From contig NZ_BMYV01000002.1 in the NCBI RefSeq assembly GCF_014652455.1, positions 310,001 to 374,000 on the forward strand: DNA of 64,000 nucleotides, written 5' to 3'. Position 1 is the stretch's first letter; each line of letters begins with the position of its first letter. The stretch is from Litorimonas cladophorae. GTDB taxonomy: Bacteria > Pseudomonadota > Alphaproteobacteria > Caulobacterales > Maricaulaceae. The position numbers and the translations under genes were made by a program. The notes beneath the pieces are model-generated. The model saw only the letters and a program-made list of their open reading frames with translations, ran no database searches and was not told where the DNA came from. Shown here piece by piece: positions 1 to 9,200 of the stretch.

Positions 1-14
1 GAGAATTTATTGCT

Positions 15-40
15 ATATTTGCCACAAGTGGGGCAAATAT
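15..40 (+). promoter_or_regulatory. Inverted repeat overlapping the first start codon
   Basis: ATATTTGCC (15-23) and GGCAAATAT (32-40) are perfect reverse complements separated by 8 nt. The second arm runs into the ATG at 39-41. It could be a protein-binding dyad or an mRNA hairpin that masks the start region. Only the symmetry is seen; the function is inferred. Confidence 0.4.
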
Positions 41-1394
41 GGGCGTGTATCTTAGACAATTGAAGCCGAAGGTGTATAGGGCGTTCCTATTTTTTGGAGT
101 TCTAACCTCACTGCTGTTCGCGGTATTAACACCCAGTTTCGCGCAAACTTCGAGCAGAATTTCAGCCCAGGACATTTATGAAAACCCTGATGATCACGAG
201 CTAAACCTCAATTACGCTAAGCAGGAGATACGTCGCGGCGAAATGTTGAACGCAGCCTCCGCTCTGGAACGCATGCTCTATGCCAATCCGAACTGGCACT
301 CATCGCGCCTTTTATATGCCGCGGTTTTATACAGGTTAGATGACCCGAAAGCTGCAATGCGAGAGCTCTCCCTCCTAAAAGGACGAGATCTCAATCCTCA
401 ACAAACCGAGACATATACACGTTATCTGAGCGAGTTTCAGACGCCGATCGTCAAGACGATAGGCTTTGGCATGGCTGCAGGAGCTGGAACAAATGGTGGG
501 TTGAACCCTGTCAAACCAATCTCTGGAAACTTTGCCCTCGGACTTCGAGGGGATAATAATGCTGGGAATGCGTTAACTGACGAGGGATTCGGATTCAGTA
601 ACCGGGGCGATGTCTCCTTACATGCCCAAGGTCGCCTAAGGCTCGTGAAACCAATATCTGCTGATGAAACCATCACCGCGCGCGCAACGATAGGGGGACA
701 AATTCGTCGCCATGAGACTTTCAACGAAGCCGACTATGATGTGATTGACCTTCAGGCTGGCGTCAGCGCACGACCCACGGGCAAGGGGCGTCTTTCTTTT
801 GATATCGATGGACGTCGTGTCAATGTGAGTGGCGAGAAATATCTCGAACAAATCGGCCCACGCATAACATATGGTGAAAATATTTCGGACAACACGCGCG
901 TCGTTGTCAGTCTTTCAGCATATAGTCAAAACTACAGTGTTCTACCAAACGCCAGTCTCGAAGATGAACGAGATGGCATAAAAACGCGATTCCAGTTGGG
1001 CATGCAAACCAAACTGAGTGATAATCGCAAACTCACCGTTTCCGCAGGGCATGATACCAAGACAGCTGAAATCGTGGCCTTTGCTTATTCGGGACCGCAC
1101 GCGTCAGTGAGCTATGAGCATAGTTTTGAGTCAAAAACTTACTTGAAAACTCAACTTCGTGTCCGCCAATTAAATTTTCGCGGAAATTTAGATAGCAGCG
1201 GCGAAGCTCGGAAGGATACCCGCGTATCTTTCCGACAGTCAATTGGACTACCTTTGAGCAAGATTGCGCCAAGCGCGAACCTTGAAAACGTCGATTTAGA
1301 GTTTGGATTTAATCACAACGAACGTCTTTCTAATTTCAACTCAAATGATTTCGGCAACTCGGGTGTCGATGTAAAATTAAAGTTCAGTTTCTAA
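39..1394 (+). CDS. Outer-membrane beta-barrel protein with N-terminal TPR-like region
   Basis: The 451-residue product has an N-terminal hydrophobic segment ending in an Ala-Gln cleavage-like site near residue 35. A helical TPR-like stretch follows at about 45-130 (alternating small and aromatic residues, NPNW, LLYAAVLYRL). Residues 140-451 alternate polar and hydrophobic positions and end in Phe (KLKFSF), the usual signature of a BAM-inserted barrel. Its two downstream neighbours on the same strand are a FecR-domain protein and a CHASE2 cyclase, which suggests one envelope-signalling unit. Its role (pore, secretion or sensing) is not determined. The start codon lies inside an inverted repeat at 15-40, and upstream sequence is outside the window, so the start is the likely but not certain one. 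Confidence 0.75.
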   Translation: MGVYLRQLKPKVYRAFLFFGVLTSLLFAVLTPSFAQTSSRISAQDIYENPDDHELNLNYAKQEIRRGEMLNAASALERMLYANPNWHSSRLLYAAVLYRLDDPKAAMRELSLLKGRDLNPQQTETYTRYLSEFQTPIVKTIGFGMAAGAGTNGGLNPVKPISGNFALGLRGDNNAGNALTDEGFGFSNRGDVSLHAQGRLRLVKPISADETITARATIGGQIRRHETFNEADYDVIDLQAGVSARPTGKGRLSFDIDGRRVNVSGEKYLEQIGPRITYGENISDNTRVVVSLSAYSQNYSVLPNASLEDERDGIKTRFQLGMQTKLSDNRKLTVSAGHDTKTAEIVAFAYSGPHASVSYEHSFESKTYLKTQLRVRQLNFRGNLDSSGEARKDTRVSFRQSIGLPLSKIAPSANLENVDLEFGFNHNERLSNFNSNDFGNSGVDVKLKFSF

Positions 1395-1413
1395 TGAACG
1401 GATAGGGCGCGCT

Positions 1414-2331
1414 ATGACACATCTGAATTTTGTTAAATTTATCGCAATTGCGGGGGTGTGTATTCTATTGCCGAGTTCTGTCATTGCGACCGATGCTTCT
1501 GAGGTCGGCCGCAACGCCGCAGTAAAAGGCACCGTCCAAATTTTAAGCCAAGAACAGCTTCAAGCGCGGCAGGCTGTTGTTAAAGAACCCGTTTTTCTGG
1601 GAGACAAGGTTTCCTCGAAGATCGGATCGAGTTTGCAGGTCCTGTTGAAGGACAACAGCACGTTCACTGTTGGTCCTCAATGCGACATGGTTATCGATGA
1701 ATTCGTATATGACCCAAAAACAGATAATAATTCCCTGTCTGCAAAAGTTAAAAAGGGTATGTTTCGCTTCACGTCCGGAAAGGTGTCGAAAACAAATCCC
1801 GATAATATAAAAATAACAACTCCGACAGCGACGATGGGTATTCGCGGAACGATGGTCGAGGTTCTTGTTGGGCCTGAAGCGTTCTTATGCGCCAAGAAAG
1901 AAGGTCTACTTGCCGGTGATATCCGGATGGATCATGCGGGCGCGACACTTATCATTTTACGAGGACCTGGTCCCAACACAACCTCAAGAAACCGAAAAGG
2001 CGAGGTCGTGGTGGAATCGGGAGGGCAAGAGGTTCGGCTGACCGAAAGCGGGACGGGCGTCTTGGTCTCCAATGCCGATCAAAAGCCATCTGAACCATTT
2101 GTAGTTTCTGACGTTCTCTTTAATTATTTCAGTCGTCGATTGCGCACTCAGCCAAAAAGAGAAGGCAACTTTCAACCTTTCGAGATAAATGACGACTGGT
2201 TTACGCCAATTCCTGTTCCGGTGACCGAGGAGTCAGAGTTATTTACGCCTATGGACTCCATTGAAGATGAAGATTGGCCTTCTCAAAATGGAAACGAGTT
2301 TGAGGGCGACTTCCTTAGCCCGGAAGAATGA
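1414..2331 (+). CDS. Secreted FecR-domain protein
   Basis: The 305-residue protein has a signal peptide (about residues 1-26, ending near VIATDA). A FecR domain follows at about 60-160: a GD...V.T-like entry, LKDNSTFTVGP, then the ITTPTATMGIRGT segment typical of FecR-fold proteins. It lacks the cytoplasmic anti-sigma domain and inner-membrane helix of true FecR, so it is predicted to sit in the periplasm as a ligand- or peptidoglycan-associated module. The acidic C-terminal tail has no recognised domain. It starts 19 bp after the barrel gene. Stand-alone FecR proteins beside CHASE2 cyclases are a recurring arrangement, which supports a shared signalling role; the ligand is unknown. Confidence 0.8.
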   Translation: MTHLNFVKFIAIAGVCILLPSSVIATDASEVGRNAAVKGTVQILSQEQLQARQAVVKEPVFLGDKVSSKIGSSLQVLLKDNSTFTVGPQCDMVIDEFVYDPKTDNNSLSAKVKKGMFRFTSGKVSKTNPDNIKITTPTATMGIRGTMVEVLVGPEAFLCAKKEGLLAGDIRMDHAGATLIILRGPGPNTTSRNRKGEVVVESGGQEVRLTESGTGVLVSNADQKPSEPFVVSDVLFNYFSRRLRTQPKREGNFQPFEINDDWFTPIPVPVTEESELFTPMDSIEDEDWPSQNGNEFEGDFLSPEE

Positions 2332-2401
2332 GTGAGTGCCGTCAACTACAGTGCTCCCTCCAATTTACTTTGCATGACAAAACTCTGATCCCTTTGACCG
2401 T

Positions 2402-4675
2402 ATGAAGCTTTCCGCCCTGAATTTCAGTGCCATGTCGCGAAAAAGGCAATGGTTGGCGCCCACAATTGTGGGCGTGGTCGTTACGATTTTGTTTTTGCTG
2501 GCCTATATGGTCAAACCGCAGTCCATTCAGCGTTTGAGCGATCTATTTTTCGACCAAATCCAAAACCAAAGTCCTAGAGAGTATAATCCCGACACGCCTG
2601 TTCGAATTATAGATATTGACGATGAGTCAATCCGGCGCATCGGGCAGTGGCCTTGGCCGCGAAATACAGTCGCAAAATTAAACTCTCGTTTGGGCGACGC
2701 GGGTGCCGCCGTTATTGCTTATGATATTATTTTTTCTGAGGCGGACAGAACATCGCCTGAGAATATGTTGCAGGTCTTGGAAAGTAATCCAAATGCCCAA
2801 GGCAAATTTCCTGAAATATTAAATTTAAAAAGCCATGACTCGATTTTGGCCGAAAGTTTTAAGGAAACCCGCGTTGTAACCGGTTTTTTTCTATTGGGAA
2901 ATGCCACCGCAGACCTCCCCCCGCCTCGGCAAGGTTTTAGTCTAATCGGCGATAGTCCCGCAGCTCACTTGGAAAGCTATCAGGGTGCGCTCTTCGCCAT
3001 TCCAGAGTTATATAATGCCGCGAGCGGTGCAGGCCATGTTTCCTTTATCCCCGATGGGGATGGGGTCGTTCGCACTGCCCCTCTCGTTGGTCGGGTCGGA
3101 GGCAGGCTATTTCCATCCCTTTCAGCGGAGGCCTTGCGAGTTGTCCAAGACGTGCCGTCCTTTGCCATCAAAAGCGCTAATGCGTCTGGCGAGTGGGATA
3201 TTACGAAAAATAAAACACCGCATATGTCTATGATGAGAATTGGGTCTTTCGAAGTCCCCACAACAAGCGATGGGAAGATACGGGTCCACTATACAACACC
3301 GCAAGAGGCCAGATATATTCCCGCTTGGAAAATCATGTCGTCCGACCCAAACGATTTGGATTGGATTGATAAAATCGCTGGTCACATCGTTTTCATTGGA
3401 ACGGGTGCTGAAGGGCTAAAAGACTTAGTGACAACCCCCATCAAGGGCGGGGAAAGACCTGGAGTGGTCGTGCACGCCCAAATCGCGGAACAAATTATTC
3501 AGGGCGATTACATTTCCAAACCGTATTGGACCCACTCTGTGGAGACGGTCAGCATATTGATTTTCGGCGCTATTTTGGCGCTTCTTTTGCCGCATTTAAA
3601 AGCGGCTCGCGGTATTATCCTTATTTTGGTGATGGGGAATGCGATCTATTTCTCTTCTTATTTCGCTTTCACAAAATACGCCTATTTGCTGGACCCTGTA
3701 TATCCATTGCTGTCAATCATTGTCTCTTACATTCTGATTACGCTGACGGCCTTTTATATGACGGAGTCCGAGCGATCGCGTATTCGCGGGGCTTTTTCAC
3801 TCTATCTCTCCCCAGAAATGGTGAGGCAGGTTAGTGAAAACCCCGAATTGCTGACCTTGGGCGGTGAGGAAAGGGAAATCTCTATCCTATTTCTTGACGT
3901 TCGTGCTTTCTCCAAAATTTCTGAAACTATGCGTCCAAATGAAATCACGGAGTTTCTAAATAGGTTCCTGACGCCCATGACAAATATTTTGCAATCGCAC
4001 GAAGCGACGATTGATAAATATATTGGGGACGCCATTGTTGCCTTCTGGAATGCCCCATTAGATGACCCCTTACATCAGAGGAATGCTGCACGCGCTGTGT
4101 TGGAAATGCAGGCAAAACTGGCTGATTTGAACGCTAAATATAGAAATCAAAATGAGTTCCGCTGGCCCGATACTGTAAGGATGGGAATTGGCATTAACAC
4201 GGGCGTTTGTTGCGTCGGTAATCTTGGATCAGAACAACGGTTCTCCTACTCCATGATCGGAGACGCGGCAAATTTGGCGTCACGTATTGAAGGTCTGACA
4301 AAGCAATATGGCCTTTCAAACCTGATCGGATACAATACTGCGAAAGAGCTGAATGGCTTCGCGGTTCTGGAGGCTGATATTGTTTCGGTCGTCGGGCGGG
4401 TCCAACCCGAAACCATATTTATGCTAGTTGGTGATGAGCATGTTGCCAGAGAGCCTGACTTTAAAAATCTCCGTGATACACACAACGAGTTTTTGAAGGC
4501 TTATCGAAACAGCGAATGGAGCCGAGCCAAGGCGCTCTGCGAAACGCTCCATGATCTGTCAAAGACTTACAAAATATTTCGATATTATGATGTGATGAGC
4601 GAACGGATCACAAGTTTTTCCAAAACGCCCCCTGAAGGCGACTGGAAAGGCATTTACGTTGCTCAGAATAAATAG
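2402..4675 (+). CDS. CHASE2-domain class III adenylate/guanylate cyclase
   Basis: This is a 757-residue membrane receptor cyclase. One TM segment at about 19-38 is followed by a large extracytoplasmic CHASE2 domain (about 45-360, with VRIIDIDDESIRRIGQWPWPR and FIGTGAEGLKDLVTTP). Three closely spaced TM helices span about 380-460. The cytoplasmic catalytic domain begins near 495 with the metal-binding Asp in ILFLDVRAF and a second Asp in DKYIGDAIVAFWNAP; the conserved GINTGVCCVGNLGS and MIGDAANLASRIE segments follow. It should make cAMP (or cGMP) in response to a periplasmic signal. The upstream barrel and FecR genes are plausible sensor partners, and a CpdA-like phosphodiesterase lies about 1 kb downstream. 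No clear Shine-Dalgarno precedes ATG 2402; an in-frame ATG at 2432 is an alternative start. Confidence 0.9.
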   Translation: MKLSALNFSAMSRKRQWLAPTIVGVVVTILFLLAYMVKPQSIQRLSDLFFDQIQNQSPREYNPDTPVRIIDIDDESIRRIGQWPWPRNTVAKLNSRLGDAGAAVIAYDIIFSEADRTSPENMLQVLESNPNAQGKFPEILNLKSHDSILAESFKETRVVTGFFLLGNATADLPPPRQGFSLIGDSPAAHLESYQGALFAIPELYNAASGAGHVSFIPDGDGVVRTAPLVGRVGGRLFPSLSAEALRVVQDVPSFAIKSANASGEWDITKNKTPHMSMMRIGSFEVPTTSDGKIRVHYTTPQEARYIPAWKIMSSDPNDLDWIDKIAGHIVFIGTGAEGLKDLVTTPIKGGERPGVVVHAQIAEQIIQGDYISKPYWTHSVETVSILIFGAILALLLPHLKAARGIILILVMGNAIYFSSYFAFTKYAYLLDPVYPLLSIIVSYILITLTAFYMTESERSRIRGAFSLYLSPEMVRQVSENPELLTLGGEEREISILFLDVRAFSKISETMRPNEITEFLNRFLTPMTNILQSHEATIDKYIGDAIVAFWNAPLDDPLHQRNAARAVLEMQAKLADLNAKYRNQNEFRWPDTVRMGIGINTGVCCVGNLGSEQRFSYSMIGDAANLASRIEGLTKQYGLSNLIGYNTAKELNGFAVLEADIVSVVGRVQPETIFMLVGDEHVAREPDFKNLRDTHNEFLKAYRNSEWSRAKALCETLHDLSKTYKIFRYYDVMSERITSFSKTPPEGDWKGIYVAQNK

Positions 4676-4681
4676 AGCCTC

Positions 4682-5623
4682 TTAATAAAGTGCCCCATCC
4701 TTTTCCGTCAGCATTGGCGGTAGTTCGGTTTCCCCAAGCGCAAAGGCCCGAATATCGCGCTCATGCGAGCGTGTAAGGAAGTCGGTGGGAATGACGTTCC
4801 GGTTATTCGCCCACGGGTAATCCATGTAACTCCCGATGCCTTCGATCATAGAAAAAATCCACCCGATGAGAACAGCAATCGGGATCGCAAAATAGCCAAG
4901 ATTTTCTTGTCCTGGCAAAGACATCGACAGGAGTACGACAAGTAACCAAACAAAGAGATCCGTGAAATAGGTATAATGCGTCGGGAAGCCTGTGTTTTTC
5001 AGGCTAAAACATTGCGTCATTAAGGCGGCCAGCTGACGCTGAATTAAAATGAATTCGAAATGCTCACCATCGGGGAATTGCCCTTCATCAACTGCGGCTC
5101 GAAAGTCTTGGTTTTGATTGAATAATAATTTGAGCGACGCGTTATGAACGCTTTCTAGTTGCTTCAGCTCAGCGGGCTCTAATAAATCTTTCACACTTTC
5201 ATCTTGAAGCGGCGGCAAGTCTTTTAGCTCTCGACTGAGAACCCACATTAACGCGACCCCCCGTTTGGCCATCCGCCGCATAATTGGGGCAGCGGCCTTG
5301 GAGAGGCGGTTCGTTTTGTAATTTTTATATTTTTGATCGGAACGTCCGCAGAGTAACGCCAAATTGCGCGTGGCTGCGCCGATTTCGCCCCAATACCCTC
5401 TGGCTTGGAACCAGCGTTCATAGGCCGAGTTTGTTCGGAAGCCCAAGAAAATAGAAATCGCGGTACCCAAAATAGAGGGGGCTGTCATGCCGATGGTGAA
5501 TTGGTCCAGCCCAAAATACACGATCGGAACAACGAAGATGGACGACAGAATCGTCATCAGGGCAATGCGTTTCCAAATGATCGGAATTAATCGCCTAAAC
5601 TTTATATGCTTATCTACAACCAC
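4682..5623 (-). CDS. Bestrophin-family (UPF0187) membrane channel
   Basis: The 313-residue protein has the bestrophin/RFP-TM layout. There are early TM helices at about 18-60, the NSAYERWFQARGYWGEI segment at about 66-82 that is diagnostic of the family, and a long helical cytoplasmic middle. A second TM pair lies at about 225-265 (LFVWLLVVLLSMSLPGQENLGYFAIPIAVLIGW). A conserved YPWANNRNVIP-like C-terminal segment follows. Bacterial members form pentameric ion channels. The gene converges on the cyclase gene with only 6 bp between stop codons. Ion selectivity cannot be read from the sequence. Confidence 0.85.
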   Translation of the reverse strand: MVVDKHIKFRRLIPIIWKRIALMTILSSIFVVPIVYFGLDQFTIGMTAPSILGTAISIFLGFRTNSAYERWFQARGYWGEIGAATRNLALLCGRSDQKYKNYKTNRLSKAAAPIMRRMAKRGVALMWVLSRELKDLPPLQDESVKDLLEPAELKQLESVHNASLKLLFNQNQDFRAAVDEGQFPDGEHFEFILIQRQLAALMTQCFSLKNTGFPTHYTYFTDLFVWLLVVLLSMSLPGQENLGYFAIPIAVLIGWIFSMIEGIGSYMDYPWANNRNVIPTDFLTRSHERDIRAFALGETELPPMLTEKDGALY

Positions 5624-5695
5624 GCGCCTATGCCCCTAAGCCGTTAAATTTTCTATATTCTACACCCAGCTCGTTAGAACCGTCGAATCTTTAAT

Positions 5696-6538
5696 CTACG
5701 AAAGATCCAAAGTCTTCCGAACGACAGAGGCATGTGCCTCATCATATCGAACAATCGTCCGGCCTTCTGGTGCCGCCGCATGATGGGTGGTCAGCGCCCC
5801 GTCCTGCCAATGATGCAAACTATATGCCGCGCGTCCGTCGTTCAGTAACACGCGATTGTCGGGTTTGTCCGGGTCAATGTCGGCGAGCTCTAACTTCACC
5901 TGTGGCGCTACAGCTTGGGTGACGGAGACTAGGGTGCCGGCGAAACGTTTGAAGATCGTCCGGTGAATATGTCCGCTAATAATCTGTACGATATTATTGT
6001 GTTCGGAGATGATCCCCTCAAGGCGCTGAGCCCATGTGTCTTCTTTAGACGCAGTCATCCAGGCGATGCCTGTCTCAATGGGCGGGTGATGAAGGGCAAT
6101 AAGCGTCGGGCGATCACGGTCCTGTGCAAGTGTTTCTTTCAGCCATTTTGCGCGCCGCTCACAAAACGCGCCGCCATGACGTCCCTCATGCAAACTATCT
6201 AAAACGACAATTCGAAGGGGCCAGTTTTCGATAGTGTATTGGAGAAACCCGTCTGTGAAGGGAATGTCTTCAAATGTAGCTTGGAACGCGGCTCTCTGGT
6301 CATGATTGCCTAAGGCCAAATAATATGGAGCGTTCAAATGCTCGAGTTCTGATTTTAAATTTTTATACGCCCAAAGCTCTCCACCTTCGACCAAATCGCC
6401 CGTGATTAGGACGAGGTCGGGCTGGGCGATCAGGGAATTTAGCTCCGCAATGACAGCTTTCAGGCGGTTCGTATTTTCGCACGTTTGGTTCGGACCGCCA
6501 AAGCCAATATGCAAATCCGTAATCTGTGCAATGATCAT
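5696..6538 (-). CDS. Calcineurin-like metallophosphoesterase, CpdA-type cyclic nucleotide phosphodiesterase
   Basis: The 280-residue protein starts with MIIAQITDLHIG and carries the full metallophosphoesterase series: DLH (metal site 1), LITGDLVEGG, LALGNHDQR, an ALHHPP segment and ISGHIHR. This set matches the CpdA/class III cAMP phosphodiesterase family, although other phosphodiesters are possible. An in-frame extension reaches upstream, but GGAAGG sits at the right spacing before ATG 6538 and the fold begins directly there, so the short start is chosen. It is divergent from the haloperoxidase-like gene. Its closeness to the CHASE2 cyclase suggests a local synthesis/degradation pair; that link is inference. 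Confidence 0.85.
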   Translation of the reverse strand: MIIAQITDLHIGFGGPNQTCENTNRLKAVIAELNSLIAQPDLVLITGDLVEGGELWAYKNLKSELEHLNAPYYLALGNHDQRAAFQATFEDIPFTDGFLQYTIENWPLRIVVLDSLHEGRHGGAFCERRAKWLKETLAQDRDRPTLIALHHPPIETGIAWMTASKEDTWAQRLEGIISEHNNIVQIISGHIHRTIFKRFAGTLVSVTQAVAPQVKLELADIDPDKPDNRVLLNDGRAAYSLHHWQDGALTTHHAAAPEGRTIVRYDEAHASVVRKTLDLS

Positions 6539-6656
6539 GACGTCTTTCCTTCCCACTCGTTTGAGGGGCAAGCCTTTCAAAGTCAATTTGTTCGGCGCGC
6601 CTTGCGCTGTTTTACAAGAGGCTTCACTCTCCGTCGTTTTTGTGGGACGTTCAGTC

Positions 6657-7679
6657 ATGTGGGGGCTTTTGAGAAATATCTTTGTACTGGGCGCGATAGT
6701 TCTGGCCTCTCCTGCATTCGCGCAAGGTACCCACTTGTTTTCGCCGCTAACCACGGACCCATTGGACACGGCCTTTCAGGTGCCCCTTTCACATGTTGAA
6801 ACGCATTTGTTGAACGCCCCCGAAGCGTCGCGCCTTTATCTCGAACATTGGATAACACGCTATAATGCGAGCGTGCTGTCTGACCGGAAGCTATTGTGGC
6901 CCAAGTCATCGGAACCTGGGGAAATCCAACCTTGGACTTCCGAGGTCAATTATACTTGGCAGCCGAATGGCTATCCCATCGTGTCGCCGAATTGGGGGCT
7001 GAACACGCCCTTCACATTTGACCGCCCTGATCGTTTTCGCCCATCCCCACCGCTGAGGATGGGCGATGCGGGTTATGACGCCGCGTTGAATGATGTTCTC
7101 ATCTATGGGGATTTGCACAGCGAAGTTCGGACGCCCGACCAGTCTTTGATATCTGCTTTTTGGGCGAATGGTCCGGGGACGGGCACGTCACCAGGACAGT
7201 GGAACTTAATAGGCTTGAATGTGACATCTCACCTTCCGCCAGAGACGCGGACTGAAATCATGTTAGTGCTAAATATCGCCTTATATGATGTTGGCATTGC
7301 CGCGTGGGATGCAAAATACCACTATCAATATTGGCGACCCCAGACGGCGATTACGGCCAGTGACCCCGAATATGCGGATTGGGAGCCAATGATGCAGCCG
7401 CCTTTTCATCCCGAATATGTTTCGGGTCACTCTGCATTCAGCGGTGCGGCTTCAACCGTCCTTCAACACTATTTAGGAAATGTTGATTTTTGCGTCGTCG
7501 CGCCTGAGTTGTCTGACCTCGAACGTTGCTATGAAGGTTTTGAAGCCGCCGCACAAGAAGCCGGGCGTAGTCGTATCTTTGGCGGAATTCATTTCGAATT
7601 TTCAAACCAGGCGGGATTGAAGCTCGGTCGAGATGTTGCTGAACATGTGATCTCAACTGTAAAGTTATCTGTCGATTGA
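6657..7679 (+). CDS. Secreted vanadium-dependent haloperoxidase/PAP2-family enzyme
   Basis: The 340-residue protein has a signal peptide ending near ASPAFAQG. The catalytic core is in the C-terminal half: KYHYQYWRPQTAI, HPEYVSGHSAFSGAA (the SGH phosphate/vanadate motif) and EAGRSRIFGGIHFEFS (Arg plus the GGIHF His). These are the vanadate-binding and acid-base elements of bacterial vanadium haloperoxidase-like proteins, so it may oxidise halides or act as an acid phosphatase in the periplasm. Halide preference cannot be predicted. ATG 6657 is chosen because the signal peptide starts there; the open frame extends further upstream over the divergent phosphodiesterase gene. Confidence 0.85.
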   Translation: MWGLLRNIFVLGAIVLASPAFAQGTHLFSPLTTDPLDTAFQVPLSHVETHLLNAPEASRLYLEHWITRYNASVLSDRKLLWPKSSEPGEIQPWTSEVNYTWQPNGYPIVSPNWGLNTPFTFDRPDRFRPSPPLRMGDAGYDAALNDVLIYGDLHSEVRTPDQSLISAFWANGPGTGTSPGQWNLIGLNVTSHLPPETRTEIMLVLNIALYDVGIAAWDAKYHYQYWRPQTAITASDPEYADWEPMMQPPFHPEYVSGHSAFSGAASTVLQHYLGNVDFCVVAPELSDLERCYEGFEAAAQEAGRSRIFGGIHFEFSNQAGLKLGRDVAEHVISTVKLSVD

Positions 7680-7755
7680 CCCTCTTAAGAAACGTCTGGT
7701 TCAAGTCGGGCGCAGCCGTCATCGCCCACGGCCCATCGAGTGACCGCATAATCTA

Positions 7756-8085
7756 ATTATAAGCGGGACAGTCCGCAGGATCGGAACTCACGATGGAACA
7801 CCGAAATTAAAATTATTGTTTTACGCAAGTGAAAATCCTGCGGCAGCGGTTTTTGATCAAGCGGCCCGTTTGTCCTACCAGTTAGGGCAACTCTGGCCCC
7901 AGGCATCGGCTCTCACTTCAAAAGGTCCGGCACACTCCACGCTCTCACACGCGGACGCTCAACCCCACCGTCTCTCGATACGGCAGGTGAGCTCCTACCT
8001 GTCCCGTGTCCGAAAGAACCCGTGTAGTATGTCACAGGTTTTGAAAGCGGGGATCATTCTCTCAAACCAAGTCATAACAGACTGA
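7756..8085 (+). repeat. Copy A of the three-copy dispersed family (start-less reading frame)
   Basis: This lies in the 504-bp gap 7680-8183. From AGCGGGACAGTCCGC to GGGGATCATTCTCT it aligns with the minus-strand ORF at 54148-54534 and more weakly with 31391-31625. The frame matching 54148-54534 is open from 7744 to the TGA at 8083 but has no ATG or GTG; TTG 7816 would give an 89-residue protein. Shared residues include SGTVR...DG.P, GPA...HAD, SYLS.VRKN.C and GIIL. Many shared codons differ only at the third base (GGT/GGC, CCG/CCC, GAC/GAT, GTC/GTT, ATC/ATT), which suggests coding ancestry. I regard it as a 5'-truncated or decaying copy. Nothing else is recognised in this gap. Confidence 0.6.
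8017..8040 (+). other. Small hairpin within copy A, partly preserved in copy C
   Basis: AACCCGTG and CACAGGTT can pair with one mismatch. In the copy on the minus strand near 54190 the same place reads AACCTGTG and CACGGGATT, where pairing is kept through a G-U pair and a one-base bulge. This may be a structured element, or it may be a by-product of coding conservation. Confidence 0.3.
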
Positions 8086-8183
8086 TGCCAATAGAAAAAA
8101 TATTTACGTCGTCAGGATTGTTTTGGGACGATTAAGGCGCCAGTGCCAATTCCTCCATAAACCTCGACCGATAGCCCGACGGC

Positions 8184-9200
8184 CTATACGCCGCCGAAAT
8201 AGGGCACCACGCGTTGGATGACCCAAAACATTGCGACGCTGGCGATGCCATAACTCAGCATCCATTCCGCGCTCCTGCGCCAATAACGTCCCATTTTCGA
8301 AAGACCCCAAAGGGTCACAAGAGCGGCGAAAATGACTGCGAATTGTCCCAACTCAACACCGATGTTAAATAAGAATAGGGCGAGAAGTTCAGTGCCTTCG
8401 GGCAAGCCGATCTCGGCCAAAGCTCCCGCAAATCCAAAACCATGAATGAGCCCCACAGCAAACGCAATTATATAGGGGCGGCGGGAGCCCAGGGTCTCTC
8501 GTCCTGCGCGTTTTCGTAAAATCTCAACGCCGAGCAAAACAATGGACCCCGCGATCAAAATTTCGACCGGACGGGAGGGCAAGGAAACGCCGCCCAAAGC
8601 TGTCGCCGCCAGCGTGATAGAGTGAGCCAGAGTAAACGCCGTCGCCACGCCCCAAACTTTGCGTCCGCCAACAAGTAGGGCCAAACCAATAACAAATAAA
8701 AGGTGGTCCCAACCAAAAATAATATGTTCGACCCCAATGCCTAGATAGTCTTTGGCGGGGCTCGCTGCCGGTCCGCTGAGGGGCAGGACAGGAGCTGCGG
8801 GTTTAAGAAGGGCAGAACGTGGCTCTGCCTCTAAATAGCTGATTTGAACAAACACATCGGTCAGCGTGTTTTCCAACCCGGGCAGTGAGATTTCGCCCTG
8901 TTGAAGATCGCAATTGACGGTGAACCGCTCCGCGATGGTGCTGCCTGCACGATCTAGGGTCGGGTCGGTTTGAGTGCAACTTTCTGGGAACTTGGGATCG
9001 ATCCGCAAACGCCGTCCCGAAATAATGGGTTGCTTCCAGATCACTTGGAAACTTTCAGGGCTAACCTCGGTTATCCGCAGAAAAGCGGGCCGGACTTCAT
9101 GAGCGTAGGCAGCGGGGGCTGTCGTCCAAAAGACCCAGCTCCACACCAATCCCGCAATGAATAGGCGGAGGGCAGCGGTTAAGCTCACCTGAGATCTCAT
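8184..9200 (-). CDS. HupE/UreJ_2-family membrane protein
   Basis: The 338-residue protein has a signal peptide ending at AAYAHEVRPA and a periplasmic domain at about 35-145. A C-terminal block of about six TM helices contains the HupE/UreJ hallmarks: GVEHIIFGWDHLLFVIGLALL, FTLAHSITL, GLIHGFGFAGAL and FNIGVELGQ. The His/Asp/Glu-rich TM motifs suggest metal transport (nickel or cobalt in characterised HupE/UreJ proteins). Its start overlaps the stop of the parvulin gene (ATGA), so the two are translationally coupled. The same trio with a DUF3604 protein is found in other marine bacteria to my knowledge, but its pathway is not established. Confidence 0.85.
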   Translation of the reverse strand: MRSQVSLTAALRLFIAGLVWSWVFWTTAPAAYAHEVRPAFLRITEVSPESFQVIWKQPIISGRRLRIDPKFPESCTQTDPTLDRAGSTIAERFTVNCDLQQGEISLPGLENTLTDVFVQISYLEAEPRSALLKPAAPVLPLSGPAASPAKDYLGIGVEHIIFGWDHLLFVIGLALLVGGRKVWGVATAFTLAHSITLAATALGGVSLPSRPVEILIAGSIVLLGVEILRKRAGRETLGSRRPYIIAFAVGLIHGFGFAGALAEIGLPEGTELLALFLFNIGVELGQFAVIFAALVTLWGLSKMGRYWRRSAEWMLSYGIASVAMFWVIQRVVPYFGGV

